A stretch of 64,000 nucleotides of DNA. Origin: Bdellovibrionales bacterium. Lineage in GTDB: Bacteria > Bdellovibrionota > UBA1018 > CAIMNF01. The DNA lies in the NCBI GenBank assembly GCA_947502835.1, contig CANNBJ010000002.1:62001-126000 (forward strand), written 5' to 3'. Below are positions 46,701 to 52,988 of the stretch, piece by piece (positions within the stretch are counted from its first letter, which is position 1; the number at the start of each line of letters is the position of its first letter). The position numbers and the translations under genes were made by a program. The notes below the pieces were generated by a model, which saw only the letters and a list, made by a program, of their open reading frames with translations, was not told the origin of the DNA and did not search any database.

Positions 46701-46990
46701 GCCTCGCAGGAAACCTTCTTGCCCCCTCCCGTGAAGTTCGAGTCCACAATCCATCGAACCTTCGACTCGCCGTGGATTCCCGAAACGGGGTGCTCTGGGG
46801 AACAAGCTCCGGCATTGCCTCAGGCGCGGGTCAGTTCTTCAATTACGACTACCGAAGCAAACGTCCGGTCTACACACTCCCTCTTGAGTTTGAGCCGGGC
46901 CCCGTTCTCCACTCCCCCCTCATCAATGGGATCCATCTTTTGAGCCCGGGCAGTGGAACCACTGTTCCACGAATCCTGCGAGTTTGGTAA
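37748..46990 (+). CDS. Giant lipoprotein 3, about 3080 aa
   Basis: One of the longest genes likely in this genome. The GTG at 37748 is preferred: it has GGGGGAG nine bases upstream and gives a compact lipoprotein signal (TLLIFGVMTSGLVSC); an ATG at 37727 adds seven residues but has no well-spaced ribosome site. After the Cys comes GGVKPLAVNSGGMKI. The body is Ser/Thr/Pro/Asn-rich, repeated beta-sandwich-like sequence with phrases such as VRALDPDVTRY and FTGTISVQDPGD that recall cadherin- or Ig-like domains in secreted proteins. No FG-GAP loops were seen. The last 350 residues look like a distinct beta-propeller-like end. Function unknown; same operon as the two FG-GAP proteins. Confidence 0.8.
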   Translation: MKILVAIHSHFLRTLLIFGVMTSGLVSCTGGVKPLAVNSGGMKITPGDSLVLDLGGIRELDIRNFRVSLRSIDPNFKNLTPFHDVTELARSALAEDKTNLDLVLPKSVTPSRPFLVVVELLDLEDFLIDAIFTGTTATRPDINSTLAYSLLESYNSELNPKPLSKYSDSQFSGLKNLIRTKTNLMLSQSEHLSLSSVPFDKVLRFFKNGMAFNPSFLTLAQNHGVGFRAVPESMLAVLGVTASATAENSLESCFKGFCYKYPTAFEVQKADGGWIPAPQLPFKQNSNNPAQILPGSASPDPALGLIAMEGEGTPATPKLEIAATGYDQDDDYFEKSIRVRYTPRILPTSLTLKPGFNQEKQEELPQDFSVSTSGNLEESDRYTLLSIGFHEALDTASLDSSRFPECSTPGACQTAIRDVFFMYTDGMAWVPYRWQFRYQDLARPPFFIKDQSQRINSDHFNAALQAKYQDAPNPLTPEWRVHDSHCETDPTATPPNSPIQNFYQQIQGKGDGPWSCAFKVSDPDLNDDPNGALDVIHLGIEADDFTQIYLGAKLDSTNSAAFSTSSGDIPLLFNEGNAFSLMSAQGQQTGAPTLLSPPLPPASATSPIRLQAMTMLEGEAQCGGHKRCAAGLAQVVIDNAVKVAAEQQANQTFTFSLVAHDSKAGGRSMKHDVSRGILFKPRAPLLINYSSVTPPQGAFQLEDLILNTENQQVPARHDIHLSEIMSLAKHASSTNARDIGFDPELLIGQGNRDAFQLTDALQNPVQMSPYLTQPRTLCANPDSTDDGKNCRGAFGVQFQFQEAINGTPGHLVKLGSSLRMLDRAQYVYPREFDFACNLPENNIGKDSSGQIIWDQRSVNGGYLSESLPSGTPASRVNPSLGGWTFEINMIDPDNLDLRSGEPSDPVLARKDPILTNVAHNGSIFYCIPPRPNRSSLYYETYSATNSAANNGIDPDSCTEWSPSPPLEMQPIPVYYTGSDISGPKIRKLVYHRLRGRWMPQDQGRSGKLDSPDPAGVITNAFTSFKIHGNVFDIKEDTRDLTEPRLIENVNGAPKATKTNPILFAAERKEMLPCLSGPFAGTDNILIQSEGSINSSRRFKVADTNHTNSNSLGLSGAISGRYEAELALLGTRNLGDFELLKFIPYLNDCTAEETRDYATASIVYEFAGIPGASSYSIETQDPTDPSGAWINRGTVPSPTFSLPNVPAYKSLRFRNTPNLSPPLVGTESIPVTLQANPMPGPVSLSQSQTRTPVLYSSTVDGTNPRIRFRSLLNHAPGIFSSSLNGNFCLNFQSYPFVTPTGALTTVWRLTRSNPENRTQVVLSSPLIEKCTGYKSLVMEPEYKSMVLGAIGTGADCSFALNQVVASFQGLGSNDPNGPTDIEARVVFKIDPSLPEFGKLSHMNSTPPLDPQLFDLFWFPGLYAADLKATVPRTNGFVTTHYVPDVDSPSGLFFKAYPINTFFYDGNSSSPTFGRSTYAGYRVSPRTDTPDLFNQNSGPIPDFTGVDPNKEYSISIRGVDFDHKLEYTSIASPSPDLSASPAPLNFFRNRPAPNGETKAIQVFAWPPLPGSGETRLVEFPITASDRAIGRAERDPYDVFSFAFATPSPAPTSVPSSPPALSGWGLRPDCSSPPAQFPLQSLLRLDSLADFKKCKVTWNQREQDAGKRFDYLIRVQDNIGADDTVTPKILGLGARHPSGSTSLSLTFRYNPLSPGVILVANTTPTVRFTVDPADGPLPGTTLDDTLPSCATSNICYRNRAWATVPAQSCNHTTRVCTINVSQQYKLHFIEVSRQVRNLATNTQSTLVETREEQPTPSFDGNSGSLTNGPLDVFNLEIYNLEHNKAPYFTNSSGSSLTNATYSGPGIGNWGAIPLPQGCASGAGSGFNCNLQVRNGDTLWNTPGSPSAQPTPYQLQERSTPYTDFSIHVRDVANQPALQTITLTRPSQVLILDGPYAGLTYSVPSFSNSSLLNWSQNGSNGSAMGRFQWAPTDLEAHILSNPGGFLIPIKASDSAYHPMSGEVGFPSQFTVPSKESTIWIWCRLSVVNNAPLVQYMIPPSSPSGTPTWSSLENATIEVSTGVTNTITVRALDPDVTRYRLIPSERILGFFPSSPLTGTATAFMSAATPGAPAGSPNESSPTGVAQNLILSAIPTNSNLGSFTGTISVQDPGDPSLGLAILPNSTNPPRAGLSNPLTNVSFNINVVGRPYFIVPPLASPPSQTPARTYSVKASGATSIFDYPLALFVSRLSDRNTPGQTKKPHFIGVQIKPAVMPATMISNSPTGRGFRVNQDYVLKGRFNVEDLPGDRLVTLGSVPETTDLTRGCTATTSTDAAVLSNNSIVASLKRVSDSGVVEYCNLTSANVNNVLSQVSLTHTLLDGSSSQNFFNTSALNFASAKLDRTIAVSDLSSINTEFLDFSKRCTEFCTGTPTGNGGFTLSSGEIAGNSTPTPGFSPTLSYGPNSNGRGAVFNINDQNVATKTYTDQLPQTNSVMNSFVSKGEQLAFAVQLASPPAAPGVQARWYVNGCLKKSEPVTPSTQTLSYNMSVPSTGGGLNNDCSGQYSRFVSGGGFLMLGRATRANSDGGYLGDLMVQLVLANPSETISAATDGSSSKTYAFHMNVVNTIPRIMTETDQRIRAAPITVPSTSTNPLITSAPNGIPSKFMLSFDAGVSSMYAYVGRNFLSGTAAGNPYTAGTSVHVREFNVDGGAAPSPAPNSRDLFCNGYNYALSNGDPNQFMFGLDASGGLSNLKIATSTYGGTGTMTSAYPTGTGQILGSRNTSCYFEFSSQTQGTSAGSSLDTSGARSGQILAYSPHRLGSRGATMWTPSSGGTASFFIEGIKARSLFWMNSSPMATAPNIYATLPSTLVAFANNTILKSLTIPGTDRLIQLVGLREGQFSNYQGAVLVSNLSGPSGTLVASLQEEISFGQNGCTFQGADKTYPIDAVYSTTDDILFLVGLELPDSGAAVGKLFEIRNFLNPTGTNPRQCRLAGNLLAPSREVRVHNPSNLRLAVDSRNGVLWGTSSGIASGAGQFFNYDYRSKRPVYTLPLEFEPGPVLHSPLINGIHLLSPGSGTTVPRILRVW

Positions 46991-46999
46991 GGTGGAAGC

Positions 47000-47983
47000 A
47001 TGATCCGCATCCCACACGGAATACGCCTCGCTGGAGTTGCCCTTGTCCTCACTCTTCTGATTCTTGTTACTCTCAAGCGGAACGAAAAATCCAAACCGAA
47101 CGCCGCGGAAGGCGATCTCCGCATTGCAGAAAATATTTTTGATGCCCGGGAAAAGGAGGCAACCCTGAAAATGGGTGGCAGACTCGGTCTCCACATTCTC
47201 CAAAATGATGTTGCCTCTCTTCAAACCGAGGAAACACTCTCCCTGTCGGATGAGGCTTGGTTTCAAACCCTTCGTGCATTGTTCATTGCCGGAAAGGCAA
47301 ATGGACTCCGCCCGGAAACCCTTGATCAGTTGCTCATGCAATCTCTCATCCGATTCGAGAAGAATCATTCGACCAAAAACGCCAAATCAACATTCCATCA
47401 GACCGAGATCGAACGCCTTCCCTCCCCCCTGCCTGAATCGGGCGCTCAAAAGATTCTGCAAGGATGGCTTTTCAACCCGAAACAACCGCTCCCCCTGAAA
47501 AGACTCGCTCTCTTCAAGCTGGCAGCCCAAACTCCGGATCCTTCACCCCGGGTCATCGAGGCATTTGTTTCCATTCTTCGCGGCTCTGATCCTTCTCCTG
47601 ATTTCATTTCCGTGATTGAGGCAGTCCGGAGCCCATCAGTTCGAAAGACCTTGTTGCAGGCAGTTCTTCCCCGGACTAAGTCAATGACAAAGTCGGCGAG
47701 AGTTGAAGTAGTGAAGGTTCTCTCACGAAATACCCGTTTGATTCCGGAGGACTACAAAAAGGTTCGCTCCATGGCCGCAAGCCTGATCAAGGCCGATTCC
47801 GAAATGGAAATCGAATCCGGCCTCAGGGCAATGTCCACGCTCATTGAATATCGGGCCCTGGATCCGGGCGAATCGGATACCTTGAAAACCTGGCTTGATG
47901 GGATTCACGAGGCGAAAAGGACCCCGCTCATTCGTGCCGCGATTCAAGGAATCTTAGTAAAAATTGGTCGAAAACCCGATTAG
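47000..47983 (+). CDS. Membrane-anchored helical (HEAT-like) protein
   Basis: 327 residues. An N-terminal hydrophobic helix (GIRLAGVALVLTLLILVTL) with Lys/Arg after it, so either an uncleaved anchor or signal. The remainder is a series of amphipathic helices (LPLKRLALFKLAAQ, VRKTLLQAVLPR, ARVEVVKVLSR, LIRAAIQGILVKIG) resembling HEAT-type repeats. It begins ten bases after the stop of giant lipoprotein 3 with GGTGGA upstream, so it belongs to that operon and may help in export or assembly of the giants (inference). Its 3' end overlaps the convergent gene by 30 bases. Confidence 0.75.
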   Translation: MIRIPHGIRLAGVALVLTLLILVTLKRNEKSKPNAAEGDLRIAENIFDAREKEATLKMGGRLGLHILQNDVASLQTEETLSLSDEAWFQTLRALFIAGKANGLRPETLDQLLMQSLIRFEKNHSTKNAKSTFHQTEIERLPSPLPESGAQKILQGWLFNPKQPLPLKRLALFKLAAQTPDPSPRVIEAFVSILRGSDPSPDFISVIEAVRSPSVRKTLLQAVLPRTKSMTKSARVEVVKVLSRNTRLIPEDYKKVRSMAASLIKADSEMEIESGLRAMSTLIEYRALDPGESDTLKTWLDGIHEAKRTPLIRAAIQGILVKIGRKPD

Positions 47984-48649
47984 CACCTGGGGACCGTTGT
48001 AACTCACAACTCCGTCACCTTGTTCTTCGGCCTTCCATGCCGCAAAACGATAGTGTCCGCTCAAGAACATCACGAAGTCGCGTCCCACGGGGTAATCCAC
48101 TCCGATTCCAAACGAGGTTTCGATGATCTTCGAGGCAAAATACGGCCAGCGACCCGGGAAGTTGAAGTCGGGATCGGAGGGCGCGGGCGCGCTGGAAACC
48201 GAGAGCTTTGTCGGCGTTACCGAGACGGCGAGAAATGGACTCACCCTGGTTTTCACCACCTCGGAGAAGTCATCACCTACCTCTCGACTTGAAGAAAGTC
48301 CTAGGGGATACAAGAGCGCGCTGAAACCAACCCCTGCAATGGAAAAAAACCCATAACTGCTTCCGAGATCTGCAAGGAAGTTGACCCCGATCCTTGTTCG
48401 AATCGAGGGCAAATCCCAGAGGAACATCGGATTCACGGTGAGGTAGTTGCCAAGGGATGTGGCTTCCGGAAAAATGCTCCCCGCAGTGAATTTCAAAGGG
48501 GCATAGCCCAAGCCAAGCCGAAACGTGGGAACATCAATCAACGCGTGTGACGGGGTTGAGACGAGAAGAGTCAGAAGGATGGCAAGGGTGCGGACCGGGA
48601 AGTTCTTCACTCGATCTTGATTTTGGAACAACCCCCATGAAAAATCCAT
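47954..48649 (-). CDS. Predicted outer-membrane beta-barrel protein
   Basis: Up to 231 residues. Signal peptide VRTLAILLTLLVSTPSHA, then alternating strands (FRLGLGYAPLKF, RIGVNFLADLG, ETSFGIGVDYPVG, FVMFLSGHYRFAAW) and a C-terminal aromatic end FSTNFY, as recognised by the BAM complex. The ATG at 48649 gives a long polar n-region; a GTG at 48610 would give a tidier signal and is a good alternative. Divergent from the next gene, convergent with the HEAT-like gene. Eight strands would fit the length; ligand unknown. Confidence 0.7.
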   Translation of the reverse strand: MDFSWGLFQNQDRVKNFPVRTLAILLTLLVSTPSHALIDVPTFRLGLGYAPLKFTAGSIFPEATSLGNYLTVNPMFLWDLPSIRTRIGVNFLADLGSSYGFFSIAGVGFSALLYPLGLSSSREVGDDFSEVVKTRVSPFLAVSVTPTKLSVSSAPAPSDPDFNFPGRWPYFASKIIETSFGIGVDYPVGRDFVMFLSGHYRFAAWKAEEQGDGVVSYNGPQVLIGFSTNFY

Positions 48650-48683
48650 AGAGTTTTACCGGTTGTCTGCGATACTAGGGAGC

Positions 48684-49301
48684 GTGATCCGGAAGATTTC
48701 CCTCATCACGATATTCCTCCTTTTCTCGTCCATGGATGCACAGGCAATCAAGACCGCCTCCTCGTTCGACCTGAGCTACGGACTTGCCGGTTATACGGTG
48801 GATGCTTTCGATTCGACAGGGGCACTTGCCGAGAGTCGAACTCTCTCTTCGAAAACGGGATTTCAAATCGACTACAACGTGGCCCTTTTCGACTATCGAA
48901 CCGTCGCGAGCCTGTCCTTTTCCCAATTTCAAACTTCGAACATCGGTGAAATTCCTCTGACCCGTCTTGCCATCGGGGGCAGCTACCATTTCATTCGAGT
49001 GAATGGACAGCGACTCATTCTTGACAGCGATGTCGAGAGCAAGGTCTGGGGCATCTCGCCTGCGGTCGAAGTGACCTTCGGAATCAACAAGCTTTCCATC
49101 AATGACACCGCGGACTTCCAATTCACTTCCTCGCTTTTCGACATGACGCCAAAACTCTCTGTGGAGATTCCGGTCACCTCAAAGATCCTGCTGATCCTGA
49201 AGGGTGGCTATTTTTTGACGCTATTTAGCAGCGCCTCTCCCTTCAAGATCAATGTATCCGGCTCGGTATTCAACCTCGGCTTCAAACTGACCACCTTGTA
49301 G
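48684..49301 (+). CDS. Predicted small outer-membrane beta-barrel protein
   Basis: About 205 residues from the GTG at 48684 (a TTG at 48663 is possible). Signal peptide (IRKISLITIFLLFSSMDAQA), then strands of alternating pattern: SFDLSYGLAGYTVDAF, FQIDYNVALFDY, RLAIGGSYHFIRV, KLSVEIPVTSKILLILKGGYF, ending in VFNLGFKLTTL. OmpA/OmpW-sized barrel. The sequence is unlike that of the divergent barrel gene. It ends nine bases before the sigma-28-like promoter of the motor operon. Confidence 0.65.
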   Translation: MIRKISLITIFLLFSSMDAQAIKTASSFDLSYGLAGYTVDAFDSTGALAESRTLSSKTGFQIDYNVALFDYRTVASLSFSQFQTSNIGEIPLTRLAIGGSYHFIRVNGQRLILDSDVESKVWGISPAVEVTFGINKLSINDTADFQFTSSLFDMTPKLSVEIPVTSKILLILKGGYFLTLFSSASPFKINVSGSVFNLGFKLTTL

Positions 49302-49309
49302 CCAAAGAT

Positions 49310-49337
49310 TAAAGTTCTCCTCTCTGAACGCCGAAAT
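49310..49337 (+). promoter_or_regulatory. Sigma-28 (FliA)-like promoter of the motor operon
   Basis: TAAAGTTC, 12 bases, GCCGAAAT. Seven of eight bases match the FliA -35 box and six of eight the -10 box, the best match in the window; the spacer is one base longer than the E. coli 11, as in the first flagellin promoter. The expected start point is only a few bases before the ATG at 49347. Confidence 0.6.
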
Positions 49338-49346
49338 GCGGAAAGG

Positions 49347-50324
49347 ATGGAACTTTTGAAGAAAATCTCTGTTTCAATGCTTGTGATCCTCGGGTGTGCA
49401 AACACGGCCGGGACCAGCTTTGCATCCGATACCATTACCGCTGCGGAAATTGAACATTTTGAACATACGTGGGAATCCTGGACCCGCGACATTGTGAAGG
49501 AAATCCATCCCGGATTGAAACTCACCGTGATTGCAAGGATGGAATTCAGTCAAAGTCCGGAACAACTCGAGACGTATGAAGAGATGAAAACGATCGGACA
49601 CCTGCCCGGCCTCCCCGAAGTGAACGATCCGAACTACACACGACCACTCGACAGTCCGCTCTACGCCTTAATTGCCAGAAAACACATTCGCGTGATCCTT
49701 CATGAAGCCATTCCCGCAGCAGAAAAGGCACTGATCGAGGAAGTCATCCGCGCCAAAATGAAGATCCTGTCCGGAGATCAATTCAGCACGGAAATTATTC
49801 CCGTGGCGGAAAAAACCGGACCTGAGCGGAATCCGTCCGCTGCGGTCATTCTTCTTGCTTTGCTTGGTCTCGGCGTTGCGATGATTGTCCGTCGTCGGGT
49901 CCGCCTCGAAACCACACCCCTACCTTCTTCCGCACCCGCAAAAATCACCCCAACGGAGGTGCCTGCGCTGGTATCTCCGACACCGGCGGCAAGGAGTCCG
50001 ATTCCCGCAAATCACCAGATCATGACATCCGATCCTTCCGCACGCCGGCTTGCCTTGTCCCGTGAAAAAATCGATGTCCTCGCAAAGGCTTCGCTCAATT
50101 GCTCAACGCGTTTCACAAATCAGATTCTCGGCGGGCTCGATCAAGCCCGCTTTGACCTTGTGAACCAGTGGTTGGTACAGAATCAAAGAATCGTGACCCT
50201 TGCCGAATCCAACTATGCCCGCCTGTTGCTCTCGGCCCGAATCCAGCAGATTGAGAATCAGAAACTCATTTCCGCAATTTCTTCGTTGAAAACCAGAACG
50301 AAGAATCAGGAGAACTCCCTATGA
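49347..50324 (+). CDS. Membrane protein with FliF-C-like periplasmic domain
   Basis: 325 residues. Signal (about 1-27), periplasmic domain (28-165), one membrane helix (AVILLALLGLGVAMIV, near 170-186) and a basic, helical cytoplasmic tail of 140 residues with no FliG sequence. The periplasmic part, ending KHIRVILHEAIPAAEKALIE and then VIRAKMKIL, aligns with the same region of the next gene product and with the pattern of the FliF C-terminal ring-building region. A start at TTG 49356 would place GGAAAGG nine bases upstream and give MKKISVSMLVILG, better than the ATG at 49347 where the GG-rich site touches the start. Coupled to the next gene by ATGA. Ring or adaptor role inferred. Confidence 0.8.
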   Translation: MELLKKISVSMLVILGCANTAGTSFASDTITAAEIEHFEHTWESWTRDIVKEIHPGLKLTVIARMEFSQSPEQLETYEEMKTIGHLPGLPEVNDPNYTRPLDSPLYALIARKHIRVILHEAIPAAEKALIEEVIRAKMKILSGDQFSTEIIPVAEKTGPERNPSAAVILLALLGLGVAMIVRRRVRLETTPLPSSAPAKITPTEVPALVSPTPAARSPIPANHQIMTSDPSARRLALSREKIDVLAKASLNCSTRFTNQILGGLDQARFDLVNQWLVQNQRIVTLAESNYARLLLSARIQQIENQKLISAISSLKTRTKNQENSL

Positions 50325-52150
50325 AATTGAGCTTGAAAGTGAAAGTCGCCATCATGGCACTTCTGAGCCTGGTCCTGTTCCAGGCCACCTTGACCCTGAG
50401 TTTCGCACAACCTGCGACCGCACCGAAGGTTCGCGAGGAGTCGACTTCGCTCGAGAATCTTTATCAGGAAAAGGTCCGCTCGATTCTCGACAATCTTGTC
50501 GCCCCGGAGGATTACACCCTCGTAATCAGTGCGACCATCAAGAACGACGAGCGCAGGCTCAAGGAATACAGCGACACGATTGAACGAAAGTTCATGCCGG
50601 GTCTCCCGATCAATGATCCCTCTGCATTTGCGGATGCGAACAACCTCCTTCTCGAGCTGAAGCAAAAGGTCGACATCCAGATCATCCTCACGGAGAACGT
50701 GCCTGCCGACAGGGACACGATTGTGAAAGACATCATTCGAAAGAAGCTCCACCTGAGCGAAGAGTCAGGGGATTCAATCTCCGTGGTTCGTGCGGCTAGG
50801 ATTGTCCCCTTTCCGAAGCCCTCCGAGCAGCGTTGGTTTCCTGAGCTATCCACAAAAATGATCGCCTTCTGGGTGCTCGTGGCCATGATGGTCCTGACCG
50901 GAATCCTTCTTTGGGATCAGCGCCGGAAAGAAAAAGCCAAGCAACAGGAGCGGGCCGAACAGGCATTCCTCATTGAGCAAAAACGTGCCCATGAGGAGGC
51001 GAAGGCGGAAGAGGAAGTCACCCCGGAAGCCGAGCCCACCCCTGTGGAAGACGGCTCTCTCACCGAAGAACAAAAGAACGAACTTGAGATCAAAATGGCA
51101 TTCGAGAAGAGCGAGATTCACAAGCTCTGCACCGAGTACGGCCCGATTGTCGCCAAAGCAGTTGAAGAGTTCATGGTTCAGGGACATGTTCGCGAGACCG
51201 TGATGGTCATGGAGGCGATTGGATGGCATGAGTCCAAGCGGCTGTTTCGCGACCTCGACACCCGCTCCTGGGCGAAGATCGGCTCCACCCTTCGAACTCG
51301 CCAGGGTGAGCCCTCCATCGTCGAATCTTTTGAGGCGGCCCACTATTTCCATCGCTTCGCATTGTCGTATGTACTGGAGCGGACAGCAAAAGAAGACGGA
51401 AACCCATTCGGTTTCGTATTCAAACTCAACGACAACCAGAGAATCGATCTTCTGAATCGGGAGGCTCCGGATAAGATCGCCTTGATCGGTGTCTATTGCA
51501 CCGGACCGCAAATGAACGACTTCTTGAGAGGCCTCGAGAACTCAAAGCAGAACGAGATCCTCTACCACCTTACCCGGATCAAACAGCTCCCGGAGACAGA
51601 AGTGAAAAGTGGCGTGCTCAGCTATCTTGCGAGCCTTGAGCGGATCAAAAAAGATCCATCCGTGTTTGCCGACGGGCCGATGCTTGCTGCTGAATTCCTG
51701 AAGAGTCTGCCTGCGGGCCGCGAGGAGGAGTTGATCCAATACCTCTTTGATCAGCATCCTGCCGAGGCGGAAAAACTTCGCCGCGTACGTGTGATGTTTC
51801 AGGACATTCCCTACTATCCCGCAGAGTTCACCCGCAAGGTCATCGAGAATCTGGAGTCGGACCTGATCCAGCGGGCCCTCACCGGCTATGACCGCGGGTT
51901 CACCGACGAGTTCCTGCAGCTCCTGCCAAGCAAACGGGCAATGATGATTCTGAATGACCTGCTCCACGGGGATTCGAATGTTCCGCAATCACAGTGTGCG
52001 GAGAGCAGACGTGAGATTTGTTCCCTGCTGGAGAGCCATTTCGAGGCGCAAAAATTCAGGGTTGCCGACTACTGGACGGACCAGGACGGGGGCAGCCGGG
52101 TGGAACATGAGACCACCCGGGAATATGAAGAGACAAAGAAGATTGCATGA
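50321..52150 (+). CDS. FliF-FliG fusion-like rotor protein
   Basis: 609 residues. Signal (1-29); periplasmic domain (about 38-165) with EKVRSILDNLV, VDIQIILTENVPADRD and the ESGDSISVVRAARI ending typical of the FliF C-terminal region (RGDSVTV-type); membrane helix MIAFWVLVAMMVLTGILLW near 185-203; an acidic linker; then about 250-600 resembling FliG. The FliG likeness: ETVMVMEAIGWHESKRLFRDL (FliG-N like), REAPDKIALIGVY (EHPQ-like middle motif), MFQDIPYY, DLIQRALTGY and LPSKRAMMILNDLL (torque-helix region of FliG-C, KRAAEML in FliG). So a truncated FliF and FliG appear as one chain. Family assignment is by eye. It is followed after 22 bases by motA. Confidence 0.75.
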   Translation: MKLSLKVKVAIMALLSLVLFQATLTLSFAQPATAPKVREESTSLENLYQEKVRSILDNLVAPEDYTLVISATIKNDERRLKEYSDTIERKFMPGLPINDPSAFADANNLLLELKQKVDIQIILTENVPADRDTIVKDIIRKKLHLSEESGDSISVVRAARIVPFPKPSEQRWFPELSTKMIAFWVLVAMMVLTGILLWDQRRKEKAKQQERAEQAFLIEQKRAHEEAKAEEEVTPEAEPTPVEDGSLTEEQKNELEIKMAFEKSEIHKLCTEYGPIVAKAVEEFMVQGHVRETVMVMEAIGWHESKRLFRDLDTRSWAKIGSTLRTRQGEPSIVESFEAAHYFHRFALSYVLERTAKEDGNPFGFVFKLNDNQRIDLLNREAPDKIALIGVYCTGPQMNDFLRGLENSKQNEILYHLTRIKQLPETEVKSGVLSYLASLERIKKDPSVFADGPMLAAEFLKSLPAGREEELIQYLFDQHPAEAEKLRRVRVMFQDIPYYPAEFTRKVIENLESDLIQRALTGYDRGFTDEFLQLLPSKRAMMILNDLLHGDSNVPQSQCAESRREICSLLESHFEAQKFRVADYWTDQDGGSRVEHETTREYEETKKIA

Positions 52151-52172
52151 AGAGGGCTGAAGGAGGAATCAT

Positions 52173-52985
52173 ATGAACTTAGCAGGATTTTTGGGAATTA
52201 TCAGCGGTCTCAGTGTCATGACCTATGTCATCTCCAGTTCAACCAAGGACACGAAACTGTTTCTCGACCCTCATGGAGTGATCATCGTTCTCGGTGGCAC
52301 CCTCACCGTTGCACTCCTTTGCTTTCCCTTCTCGCGCCTCCTCGTGGCACTGAAGATCGTTCTCGGGAAGCTCCTCAAGAAGGATGACCACAGTTATGTT
52401 GACATGATCGATGCGATTGTTTCGACAGCGCAGATCTACAGGACCAACCCGAAGTCCTCACTCACCCAGATTCCGGAGAGCGCGCATCCTTTCTTCAAGG
52501 AAGCAATGCAAATGCTAGTCGAGTTTGGTTTCAATGCAGAAGACCTTGAGCGGATTCTCCAGAACAACATCGACGGCAAGAGAAAGCGGGATCACGATGA
52601 GGTCAAGGTCTGGCACACAATTTCCCGGTTCCCCCCGGCCTTCGGACTTCTCGGGGCCACTGTCGGGATGATTTCGCTGCTTCAGACGCTTGGCGAGCCG
52701 GGTGCCCAGGATCGAATCGGTCCTGCGATGGCAACCGCTCTCGTTGCCACGTTCTATGGATTGGTGTTCGCCAACCTCATTTTCATTCCGATCTCTGAAA
52801 AGATCCAGGAAGTGGCAAATGAAGACGCAGTCATGCGCCAGCTCATCAAAGAGGGTGTCATGATGATCCAGGAGAAACGCCATCCCCTCATGATTTCAGA
52901 GTATCTTAAATCCTTTCTCGATCAAAAGGATCGCATCGGAGGCCCGGGTGTGGGCGGAAGCGCATCGTTCAAGGAAGCCGCATAA
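52173..52985 (+). CDS. motA: Flagellar-type stator protein MotA
   Basis: 270 residues with the MotA layout: helices near 3-22 and 30-50, a cytoplasmic domain with the conserved charged part (ERILQNNIDGKRKRDHDEV, E/R contacts to FliG), and helices near 158-178 and 192-213 around PAFGLLGATVGMI. GGAGG lies seven bases before the ATG. Forms the proton or sodium channel with MotB around a 5:2 complex (known for the family). The genome presumably has another pair for the normal flagellum; this one sits with the FliG-like gene. Confidence 0.95.
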   Translation: MNLAGFLGIISGLSVMTYVISSSTKDTKLFLDPHGVIIVLGGTLTVALLCFPFSRLLVALKIVLGKLLKKDDHSYVDMIDAIVSTAQIYRTNPKSSLTQIPESAHPFFKEAMQMLVEFGFNAEDLERILQNNIDGKRKRDHDEVKVWHTISRFPPAFGLLGATVGMISLLQTLGEPGAQDRIGPAMATALVATFYGLVFANLIFIPISEKIQEVANEDAVMRQLIKEGVMMIQEKRHPLMISEYLKSFLDQKDRIGGPGVGGSASFKEAA

Positions 52986-52988
52986 GGA

